NCBI GenBank assembly: GCA_018818855.1
Contig: JAHIRI010000008.1
Location: 1 to 8,237 of the forward strand
From: Patescibacteria group bacterium
Lineage (GTDB): Bacteria > Patescibacteriota > Patescibacteriia > XYB2-FULL-38-15
DNA length: 8,237 bases
Direction of reading: 5' to 3'
The notes under the pieces were generated by a model. It was not told the origin of the DNA. It saw only the letters and a list, made by a program, of their open reading frames with translations, and did not search any database. This document shows positions 1 to 5,907 of this stretch, one piece after another. The translations under genes were made by a program, and so were the position numbers. Positions within the stretch are counted from its first letter, which is position 1. Each line of letters starts with the position of its first letter.

Positions 1-19
1 CGAATTGTGATTTAAATTT

Positions 20-445
20 ATGGCTTATTATAATAAAATTGGATTGTTAGTTTTGAATGATGATAAAACAGCTTTTCTGGTTTGTGAACCCGGAAATAAA
101 TATGAAGATAAGAGAGTGACCCAATATCTTATGCCCGGCGGACAATTGGAAGAAAATTCTGATGAGGAATGTTTAAAAAGAGAAATAAAAGAAGAATTAG
201 ATTGTGATCTTGATGAAAAATCTCTTGAGTATGTAGGCGAGTATATTGACGTTTCTGCAGCAACACCCGAACGCGATGTAATGATCAGATTATATAAAGG
301 AAATCTTATCGGCAGTCCAGAACCGTCGTCAGAAATTGGCGCGTTATACTGGTTAGGTAAAAATGACATTGACAATCCTAAAGTTTCACCAATTATCAAA
401 AATAAAATTATTCCGGATTTGATAAAAAAGAAAATTTTGAAATAA
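20..445 (+). CDS. NUDIX hydrolase with a slightly atypical Nudix box
   Basis: A 141-residue single-domain protein of the usual NUDIX length. The family hydrolyses nucleoside diphosphates linked to another group, using a divalent metal held by the Nudix box; the substrate here cannot be told. The box lies at about residues 40-63: the GG pair (40-41) follows LMP, and the metal-binding core REIKEE is at 54-59. Compared with the consensus G-x5-E-x7-REUxEExGU it is one residue shorter between the glycine and the RE, the first Glu has no clear match, and Asp replaces the late Gly (EELDCD). The rest of the fold looks intact, with hydrophobic strands at 6-12 and 17-22 and a C-terminal helix. The start has no Shine-Dalgarno sequence, like the next two genes. 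It ends 4 bp before ddl and is probably cotranscribed with it. The promoter is either outside the window or in the first 19 bases, where I see none. Confidence 0.88.
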   Translation: MAYYNKIGLLVLNDDKTAFLVCEPGNKYEDKRVTQYLMPGGQLEENSDEECLKREIKEELDCDLDEKSLEYVGEYIDVSAATPERDVMIRLYKGNLIGSPEPSSEIGALYWLGKNDIDNPKVSPIIKNKIIPDLIKKKILK

Positions 446-449
446 ATTT

Positions 450-1523
450 ATGCCGAAGAAGATAAAAATTGCCGTGATTTTTGGCGGGCGTTCTGGCGAG
501 CATGAAGTTTCTTTGGTTTCTGCAGAATCAGTGATGAAGGCGCTTAATAGAAAAAAATACGATGTTATTCAGATAGGAATTACCAAAACAGGGGAGTGGG
601 TGACTGAAAAAAAAGATTTACTGGAATTATTTAAACAAGGAAAAATAAAAAAAGGATCGCGCTTGCCGCCGGAAATTTTGACAAAAGTTGATGCTGTTTT
701 TCCGGTATTGCACGGAACTTACGGCGAGGACGGAACAATCCAGGGATTATTTGAAATGATTAATATTCCATATGTTGGCGCCGGAGTTTTGGGTTCGGCT
801 GTTGGCATGGATAAAGTTGTTCAAAAACAAGTTTGTGAGCAAGCAAAATTACCAATTGTAAAATATATTTGGTTTTTAGAAAAAGAATGGAGGGTGAATC
901 ATACGAATATTTTGCGACACATAGAAAAAACTCTAAAATACCCCGCATTTGTTAAACCGGCGAATATGGGATCAAGCGTGGGAATTACCAAAGTTCACAA
1001 TAAAAATAAATTAATCGCCGGCATTAATTTGGCGACAAAATACGATAAAAAGATTTTAGTAGAACAAGCCGTAAAAAATGCGAGAGAAATTGAATGCAGC
1101 GTTTTGGGAAATGATGAGCCTATTGCCTCAATGCCCGGGGAAATAATTTCTTCCGGTGAATTTTATGATTATGACGCGAAATATGTTGACGGACAATCTA
1201 GAAGTATTATTCCAGCAAAGTTATCAAAAAAATTAATGGAAGATATAAGAAAAATGGCTTGCCAAGTTTTTCGAGTAACAAATTGTCTGGGTATGGCTCG
1301 CGTTGATTTTTTGCTGGATGATAAGCGCGGAAAAATATATGTTAACGAAATTAACACCATTCCCGGCTTTACCTCAATTTCTATGTATCCAAAGCTTTGG
1401 CACGCCTCAGGCCTATCATACTCTGATTTATTGGATAGTTTGATCGTCCTGGCGATAGAAAGATTCAAGGAAAAACAAAAAATACAGTCCGGTTATAAAC
1501 CAAGAAAAGAATGGTACAGATAA
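450..1523 (+). CDS. ddl: D-alanine-D-alanine ligase
   Basis: A 357-residue ATP-grasp ligase that joins two D-alanines in the cytoplasm to make the dipeptide MurF adds to UDP-MurNAc-tripeptide. Visible landmarks are the N-terminal FGGRSGEHEVS (11-21, with the D-Ala1-contacting Glu18), HGTYGEDGTIQG (89-99), the ATP-binding lysine in FVKPANMGSSVG (167-178, Lys169 and the serine loop), YDYDAKY (239-245) and the metal/substrate segment VNEINTIPGF (298-307, Glu300 and Asn302), with Arg284/Asp286 just before. Tyr245 lies where D-Ala-D-Ala enzymes carry Tyr and VanA-type D-Ala-D-Lac ligases carry His, so ordinary D-Ala-D-Ala specificity is expected. Length and motif order are complete. It starts 4 bp after the NUDIX gene and ends 10 bp before ftsQ. 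The ddl-ftsQ order is that of the dcw cluster. There is no Shine-Dalgarno sequence; the start is fixed by the conserved N-terminal strand beginning five residues in. Confidence 0.97.
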   Translation: MPKKIKIAVIFGGRSGEHEVSLVSAESVMKALNRKKYDVIQIGITKTGEWVTEKKDLLELFKQGKIKKGSRLPPEILTKVDAVFPVLHGTYGEDGTIQGLFEMINIPYVGAGVLGSAVGMDKVVQKQVCEQAKLPIVKYIWFLEKEWRVNHTNILRHIEKTLKYPAFVKPANMGSSVGITKVHNKNKLIAGINLATKYDKKILVEQAVKNAREIECSVLGNDEPIASMPGEIISSGEFYDYDAKYVDGQSRSIIPAKLSKKLMEDIRKMACQVFRVTNCLGMARVDFLLDDKRGKIYVNEINTIPGFTSISMYPKLWHASGLSYSDLLDSLIVLAIERFKEKQKIQSGYKPRKEWYR

Positions 1524-1533
1524 TCATAATTTT

Positions 1534-2403
1534 ATGGGGAGGATAAAAGACTATCATAAAAAGAGCTATATAAACCCATTTTTTGGTGGAGGAAAGAAGG
1601 GGACTGGTTTTCGTAAATATTTTGGCCGGAAGCGAGGGTGGCGCGGAAAATTACTCGCGCTTTTGTTTTTGAGCGTTATTTTCGGTTTGGGGTATTTTAT
1701 TTTTTTCTCACCGTACTTTAGCATAAAAAAAATTGAGATCTCTGGATTGGAAAAAATAAATTACGACGAAATGCGCGCCATGGTCGATGATCAGATCGCC
1801 AGCAGAAGATTTTTTATTTTTAGCCAAGATAATATATTTATTTTCGATGAAGAAAAGCTCCAGGAATTATTAAACGAAGAATACTCACTGGAATTTTTAA
1901 AAATAGGTAAAAGTTTACCCGGAATTATTAAAATTTCTTTGGAAGAAAAAAAACCGGCTATAATTTGGAAAACAGCGGGAAAATTTTATTTGGTTGGTTG
2001 GGATGGCGCAATAATTCGCGAAATTTCAGAAACAGGGGTGTCAGAGTACCTTGGAAATCAACCAGGGGCAAAAATGGCCGAGGTTTTTGATGAGAGAAAT
2101 TCAGTCGTGCAAGTTAAGGAAAATATTTTAACCACAGAAGAAGTTCGCACTATAAATGACCTACAAAACAATTTACCGCGCGCTACGGGGCTTGGTATTT
2201 TAAATTTCACGATGACAAATAAGGATGATTCTACTGTAAAATGTCTGACTAGAGAGGGATGGACAGCCTACTTTTCGCTTATAAACGATTTAAATGCGCA
2301 GATTGTGAAATTAAATGCATTTATGACAGAAAAGAATATAGAAGCAAGAAAGGGTTTGGAGTATGTTGATTTAAGGTTTGAAGATAGGGTTTATTATAAG
2401 TAA
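1534..2403 (+). CDS. ftsQ: Cell division protein FtsQ (POTRA domain, bitopic membrane protein)
   Basis: A 289-residue protein with the FtsQ/DivIB layout. A basic cytoplasmic tail (1-39, rich in Lys, Arg and Gly) is followed by one membrane helix at about 40-58 (LLALLFLSVIFGLGYFIFF). Next comes a POTRA domain (about 61-137) opening with the typical segment FSIKKIEISGLEKI, and then a beta domain that includes KKPAIIWKTAGKFYLVGWDGAII (139-161). The family links FtsB/FtsL to the other division proteins on the outer face of the inner membrane. Sequence identity across the family is low, so the call rests on the architecture plus the position 10 bp after ddl, where ftsQ lies in many dcw clusters. 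Unlike that cluster, ftsA and ftsZ do not follow; a long non-coding region does. The start lacks a Shine-Dalgarno sequence but gives a sensible N-terminus. Confidence 0.9.
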   Translation: MGRIKDYHKKSYINPFFGGGKKGTGFRKYFGRKRGWRGKLLALLFLSVIFGLGYFIFFSPYFSIKKIEISGLEKINYDEMRAMVDDQIASRRFFIFSQDNIFIFDEEKLQELLNEEYSLEFLKIGKSLPGIIKISLEEKKPAIIWKTAGKFYLVGWDGAIIREISETGVSEYLGNQPGAKMAEVFDERNSVVQVKENILTTEEVRTINDLQNNLPRATGLGILNFTMTNKDDSTVKCLTREGWTAYFSLINDLNAQIVKLNAFMTEKNIEARKGLEYVDLRFEDRVYYK

Positions 2404-2428
2404 TCCTTACTTGATACGCGGAATAAAT

Positions 2429-2492
2429 AGAAGGGCTGTGTCGCATAAGATACATTGTGCGACCCATAGTGTATAACAAAACAAGCCTTTCT
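2429..2492. repeat. Nested inverted repeats downstream of ftsQ
   Basis: Two inverted repeats lie one inside the other. The outer arms AGAAGGGCT (2429-2437) and AGCCTTTCT (2484-2492) pair over 9 bp with one G-U. The inner arms GTCGCATAA (2440-2448) and TTGTGCGAC (2455-2463) pair over 9 bp with one G-U around the 6-nt centre GATACA. A third, incompatible pairing is possible between ATACATT (2450-2456) and AGTGTAT (2468-2474). As RNA this could be the 3' end structure of the ftsQ transcript, although no clean U-tract follows the outer arm. As DNA, arms of about 10 bp around a 6-bp centre resemble a tyrosine-recombinase core site such as dif. The sequence alone does not decide between these. Confidence 0.5.
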
Positions 2493-2540
2493 TTACTACT
2501 TCCCCACTACTCCAATGCGAAAATAAATGAAGAAGGATAG

Positions 2541-2569
2541 TTGACATAAATATTATAATAATTTAACAT
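2541..2569 (+). promoter_or_regulatory. Sigma70-type promoter of the structured RNA
   Basis: A perfect -35 box TTGACA (2541-2546), a 17-nt AT-rich spacer and a -10 box TAACAT (2564-2569). This predicts transcription from about 2576, just before the first hairpin of the GC-rich region. It is one of the two promoters in the window with a perfect -35 box, the other lying at the CIRCE site, which fits an abundantly made RNA. Confidence 0.75.
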
Positions 2570-2575
2570 ACAAGT

Positions 2576-3000
2576 GCTACGAACTTTCGCAAAACTGCGA
2601 GAATCGTGAAATAGCTGTCCGTAAAAGGGCAGTTACGATTCCGTCGTTCTGGGCAATCCCCTCTCTCTTCCGGAGATTTTCCGCCTCCAAACGGTTCTCC
2701 GGGCGCGACGAGGACTTCCTCCTCCTTTCCAGGATTGTTTCAGAACGGCGGTTATCCGCACGGCAAGATGGCGCAATGAACTGTGTCGCGGGGTTTTCGC
2801 GGGTTGGAGTCCTAGTAGGATCTTTGGCCGCGAACTCTCCTCCAACTTCCTGGGTTCGAACTCTGTGGAGGGCCGGGTCCTCAGCCTGTCCCCTCTCCCG
2901 ATCATGGAGTCCTTGGACTCAGGAAGTACAAACCCTGCGTCGTCTCCCAGACAAACGGTTTCTTTGCGCGCGAACCCGTCTTGCCGTGCGGGTTTTTTTA
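2576..3000 (+). ncRNA. Large structured non-coding RNA of unrecognised family (about 425 nt)
   Basis: This stretch is strikingly GC-rich against AT-rich flanks, is bounded by its own promoter and terminator, and is full of long complementary segments, as expected of a structured RNA in an AT-rich genome. Pairings read from the sequence, in order: hairpin 2587-2591/2596-2600; hairpin 2601-2607/2635-2641 continued by 2615-2620/2627-2632; a long arm 2641-2651/2741-2751 continued by 2652-2659/2732-2739, tipped by 2670-2676/2696-2702; and a large domain closed by 2754-2771/2976-2993 (18 bp, two G-U). Inside that domain lie 2771-2776/2964-2969 (one base shared with the closing helix), 2787-2796/2930-2939 (10 bp, one G-U), 2845-2852/2920-2927 (8 bp) and the hairpins 2805-2809/2840-2844 and 2908-2911/2916-2919. 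I looked for RNase P RNA, tmRNA, SRP RNA, 6S RNA and group I or II intron signatures and found none that convinced me. Its function is unknown. Confidence 0.72.
2973..2999 (+). terminator. Intrinsic terminator of the structured RNA
   Basis: The arms AACCCG (2973-2978) and CGGGTT (2989-2994) enclose a 10-nt loop, and seven T's run from 2993 to 2999. The loop and 3' arm are also the 3' strand of the 18-bp helix closing the RNA's large domain. Termination may therefore use either the local hairpin or the long-range helix, and the helix may replace the hairpin in the finished RNA. Confidence 0.75.
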
Positions 3001-3018
3001 TTTAAATTTTATAAATAA

Positions 3019-3049
3019 AAAATCACGCTAATAAATCAGGCGTGATTTT
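3019..3049 (-). terminator. Intrinsic terminator of the minus-strand operon
   Basis: A perfect 10-bp inverted repeat, AAAATCACGC (3019-3028) and GCGTGATTTT (3040-3049), encloses an 11-nt loop. Read on the minus strand it lies just past the M23 peptidase stop and runs into a T-rich tail. A+T flanks on both sides could let it also stop plus-strand read-through from the RNA gene. Confidence 0.75.
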
Positions 3050-3064
3050 AAAATTTCTAAATTT

Positions 3065-4321
3065 TTATGGTAAATAGTTCAAAGGATTTACGGGAATGCC
3101 ATCAAGCCGGACTTCAAAATGTAAATGTGGGCCGGTTGTCAGTGGTCCGGCGCCCGGCGTGCCCGGCATTCCACCCGAAAGCCCAATCACTTGTCCTCTG
3201 ATAACATAGGTATCTTCTTGAACATTAATTTTGGAAGCATGACCGTAAACAGTAGAAAGACCATTGGCATGAATTAACATTATATAGCTATATCCTTTTT
3301 GTCCCCCATTTTTTACTTTTGCTACATATCCAGGCGCGGGGGCTTTAAGGGGTGTTCCTTGGTAGGCGCGAATATCAATTGCTGGATGTTCAAAAATATA
3401 ACGATAAGGATAGTCGGGGTCGTGGAAAGTCGCAGTGATTCCCCTGCTTGGGTCAACTGGCCAGGAAAGCGCGACAGACCCTGATTGTCCGCTAGAAAAA
3501 GCTTCATCACTTTCCTCCAGGCGCTGCCTAATAGTTCGTTCAAGTGAAGTGATTTCTGAATTTATTTGTTCTTCTTCGTACTTTGATTGCAACAGCCAAT
3601 TTTGAAATTGTTTTTCTGAAGCATAAGTTTTATCAAGTAATCCTTCTTTGTTCACGATTTGCTCTTCCAGGGAGCTTTGCATTTTAACCATTTCTAATTT
3701 TGAATTTTCTGCCTCAACCTTTTTATTTTCTCTTTGATTTTTTTGTTCTTCAAGAGAAGCTTTCAATTCCTGAATCTTATTTAGTACAGACTGCAAATCA
3801 GCCTGAAGATTTTCAACATATTTCATCTGATCAAAAACTTCAGAGAAAGACTGATTGGCCGCAATAACTTCCAAGTATCCTTTTTGATCATTTCTGTATA
3901 TCAAACGAAGAAATTCGGAGATCCTATCTTTATTTACGCTTATTTCCGCCTCCCTCTCTTGAATCTGCGCTTCCAGATTTTGTATTTCCAGAGTTATTGT
4001 TTCTATTTTTTTCTCAGTAGTTTCAATATCAATTTTTATTTTGGCAATTTTATTGGATAAAATAGCAAGTTCGGTTGAAAGACTGACTGTTTTTTTCTGA
4101 GCGGCTTCAATTTGTTTTTTATAACTGTCTGATTTTTTTTGCAGGGCTTCAATTTCCTTTTTCTTCGCGTCAATCTCTTTATCTAAGCTGGAAATTTCTT
4201 GCACAAGACCATTGGCGGTCGTATCTTCCGCTTTTGCCGCTTGAATTCGAGAAAAATTAAAAGGAACAATCAATGAGATTGCCATTAAAACAACTGCTAT
4301 TTTCCGGATTTTCTGTACCAT
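3065..4321 (-). CDS. Secreted coiled-coil M23 (LytM/EnvC-type) peptidoglycan endopeptidase
   Basis: A 418-residue protein in three parts. Residues 1-32 form a signal peptide: the basic start MVQKIRK, a hydrophobic core and an AKA-ED cleavage site. Residues of about 40-270 are rich in Lys, Glu, Gln and Leu heptads and should form long coiled coils. Residues of about 285-418 form an M23 domain with HPAID (His312, Asp316), YGH (His361) and HLH (399-401). These are the family's zinc-binding and catalytic residues, so it should be an active endopeptidase, unlike EnvC of E. coli, whose LytM domain is degenerate and only activates amidases. The expected place of action is the outer face of the membrane, on peptidoglycan cross-links, perhaps at the septum with FtsEX; that partner is inferred only from architecture. 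It starts 22 bp after gltX with no Shine-Dalgarno sequence, and a -10 box six bases before the ATG suggests a leaderless transcript. Confidence 0.93.
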   Translation of the reverse strand: MVQKIRKIAVVLMAISLIVPFNFSRIQAAKAEDTTANGLVQEISSLDKEIDAKKKEIEALQKKSDSYKKQIEAAQKKTVSLSTELAILSNKIAKIKIDIETTEKKIETITLEIQNLEAQIQEREAEISVNKDRISEFLRLIYRNDQKGYLEVIAANQSFSEVFDQMKYVENLQADLQSVLNKIQELKASLEEQKNQRENKKVEAENSKLEMVKMQSSLEEQIVNKEGLLDKTYASEKQFQNWLLQSKYEEEQINSEITSLERTIRQRLEESDEAFSSGQSGSVALSWPVDPSRGITATFHDPDYPYRYIFEHPAIDIRAYQGTPLKAPAPGYVAKVKNGGQKGYSYIMLIHANGLSTVYGHASKINVQEDTYVIRGQVIGLSGGMPGTPGAGPLTTGPHLHFEVRLDGIPVNPLNYLP

Positions 4322-4327
4322 AACTTA

Positions 4328-4356
4328 ATTATAGCACATTTTTTTACGCCAGTAAA
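4328..4356 (-). promoter_or_regulatory. Possible internal promoter for the M23 peptidase, predicting a leaderless mRNA
   Basis: On the minus strand there is a perfect -10 box TATAAT (4328-4333) preceded by the extended element TGC, and a weak -35 box TTTACT (4351-4356) at 17-nt spacing, inside the last codons of gltX. Only six bases separate the -10 box from the ATG, so transcription would begin at or near the start codon itself. The gene also has no Shine-Dalgarno sequence. Confidence 0.55.
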
Positions 4357-5855
4357 TCTTTTGCTGCCAGAATTCTTTGCAAAGTTTTTTCTTTTCCTAA
4401 AATTTCAGCCACTTCAAAAGGCGGAGGCGAAGCTTTCAGTCCCGTCAACGCAACTCTAAGCGGCCAAAGGGTCTCCCCCACTCCGAGTTTATCTTTTTCT
4501 ATTAATTTTTTTATTTCTTTTTCTAAATTTTCTTTTGTAAAATTTTTCTTATCTATGTTGGCCAGTAATTTTTCTACTTCAGATAAATGTTCTGCAGTCT
4601 CTGCCGCCGTCATTTTTTTCCAAAGCAAAAGGTCTTTGTCAAAAGTGAGTTCTTTCTTAAGGAAGAAGGAAACGAGTTCTGGTAAGTCATCCAATTTAAC
4701 CAGCCTTTCTTGTTCCAGAGCAATAATTTTTTTCAGTTGATCCAAATTAATAGCCTCGTCGGTTTTCATAATATTCCACTCTCCCGCCCCTACTCCATTG
4801 ATCAGATTTGCATTTTCTAAATACGGAATACATTTTTCTGTAAGGCTAGATAAATCCATTTGGCGGATATAATGGCCGTTTAGCCAGTTTAATTTTTCAA
4901 TGTTAAAAATTGCCGCGGCCTTGTTTATGTTGGCCATGGAAAAAATTTTCACCAATTCTTCTTTGGTAAAAAATTCTTGGTCAGTTTTCGGATTCCACCC
5001 CATAAAAGCCATAAAATTAATCAGGGCTTCGGGAAGATAACCCATAGCGCGATAATCGGCAATGGCTGTGGCGCCGTGGCGTTTAGAGAGTTTTGTTTTA
5101 TCCGGGGCAAGAGTTAGCGGAAGATGCGCGTATTTTGGTTTTTTAAATTCTAACGCTTCAATCATAGCGATCTGTTTTGGAGTGTTGGAAATATGATCTT
5201 CACCGCGTATAACATGACTAATTTTCATTGTTTCGTCGTCAATCACTACGGCAAAGTTGTAAAGCGGCGTTTCTAAATTTTTGGCGATAGTAATATCACC
5301 GATTAATCTTGTTTCAAATTCCAAAACCCCCTTGATCATATCTTCAAAAATTATTTTTATGTTGGGCATACGAAATCTAATGATTGATTTTTTGCCCTCA
5401 TCATGAGATTTTTTTATTTGTTCTGCATTTAAATTAGCACAGCGGCCGGAATAAATGGGCGGCTCTCCCCTCTTCGTTTGTGCCTGGCGTTCAACTTCTA
5501 ATTCTTCTTCGGTGCAAAAACAATAATACGCTTTATTTTCATCCAATAATTGTTGTAAATACTTTTTGTAAGTTTTTAATCGTTCACTCTGTCGGTATGG
5601 TCCAAAATCTCCACCAACATCAGGTCCTTCGTCATAATTAATTCCAAGCCAATGCAAACTTTCAATAATTTCTTTTGTAAATTTTTCGTCAGAGCGTTCC
5701 AAGTCAGTGTCTTCAATACGCAAAATAAATTTGCCGCCTTGATTTTTAGCAAATAGATAATTGAAAAGCGCGATTCTGGCCGTACCAACATGTAAATAAC
5801 CGGTTGGTGATGGCGCAATACGAACTCTGAGTTCTTCTTTTTTATTTTTAAGCAT
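4344..5855 (-). CDS. gltX: Glutamyl-tRNA synthetase
   Basis: A 503-residue class Ib aminoacyl-tRNA synthetase that charges tRNA with glutamate in the cytoplasm. The N-terminal Rossmann fold carries PSPTGYLHVGTAR (15-27), whose HVGT is the HIGH signature. LRIEDTD (45-51) and the later IRGEDHISNTPKQ (217-229) are typical GluRS segments, and KLSKR (255-259) is the KMSKS loop. A CxC at 112-114 and a Cys at 139 match the spacing of three of the four zinc ligands of the E. coli enzyme, but Asn141 stands where the last ligand, His, would be. The C-terminal third is the helical anticodon-binding region. Whether it also charges tRNA-Gln, for later amidation by GatCAB, cannot be told here. It starts 30 bp after the glycosyltransferase gene, just beyond a REP-like palindrome, and has no clear Shine-Dalgarno sequence. 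Confidence 0.97.
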   Translation of the reverse strand: MLKNKKEELRVRIAPSPTGYLHVGTARIALFNYLFAKNQGGKFILRIEDTDLERSDEKFTKEIIESLHWLGINYDEGPDVGGDFGPYRQSERLKTYKKYLQQLLDENKAYYCFCTEEELEVERQAQTKRGEPPIYSGRCANLNAEQIKKSHDEGKKSIIRFRMPNIKIIFEDMIKGVLEFETRLIGDITIAKNLETPLYNFAVVIDDETMKISHVIRGEDHISNTPKQIAMIEALEFKKPKYAHLPLTLAPDKTKLSKRHGATAIADYRAMGYLPEALINFMAFMGWNPKTDQEFFTKEELVKIFSMANINKAAAIFNIEKLNWLNGHYIRQMDLSSLTEKCIPYLENANLINGVGAGEWNIMKTDEAINLDQLKKIIALEQERLVKLDDLPELVSFFLKKELTFDKDLLLWKKMTAAETAEHLSEVEKLLANIDKKNFTKENLEKEIKKLIEKDKLGVGETLWPLRVALTGLKASPPPFEVAEILGKEKTLQRILAAKDLLA

Positions 5856-5862
5856 AGGGTTT

Positions 5863-5907
5863 AGATCCTTCGTAGCTTGCGCTCCTCAGGACGACGCTTC
5901 ACGTCGT
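5863..5907. repeat. REP-like palindromic repeat at the glycosyltransferase-gltX junction
   Basis: Two adjoining palindromes. The first, on the plus strand, pairs TCCT (5866-5869) with AGGA (5888-5891) and AGC (5874-5876) with GCT (5881-5883); on the minus strand its tip is a GCAA tetraloop. The second is a perfect 6-bp stem ACGACG/CGTCGT (5891-5896, 5902-5907) with a 5-nt loop, followed on the plus strand by six T's. The minus-strand wording CCTGAGGAGCGCAAGC then ACGAAGGATC resembles a dispersed repeat I remember from many bacterial genomes. It supplies the glycosyltransferase's last residues (about RREASS) and its TGA stop. Confidence 0.6.

Noticed and set aside
2849..2866. A tRNA T-arm-like segment (GGGTTCGAACTC)
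   Set aside because: The flanking stem pairs only weakly, with several wobbles, and there is no acceptor stem, anticodon arm or CCA around it.
2576..3000. RNase P RNA, tmRNA, SRP RNA or 6S RNA as identity of the structured RNA
   Set aside because: The 5' and 3' ends do not pair as in RNase P RNA or tmRNA, no CCA-ended acceptor or the core RNase P P4 strands were found, and the fold is not one long bulged hairpin as in 6S or SRP RNA. A covariance-model search could still overturn this.
2776..3018. An 80-codon plus-strand open frame, and a 90-codon minus-strand frame at 2633-2905, in the GC-rich region
   Set aside because: Both lack Shine-Dalgarno sequences and recognisable protein character, and both run through the paired arms of the structured RNA. 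The plus-strand frame also reads through the terminator. High GC content alone explains open frames here.
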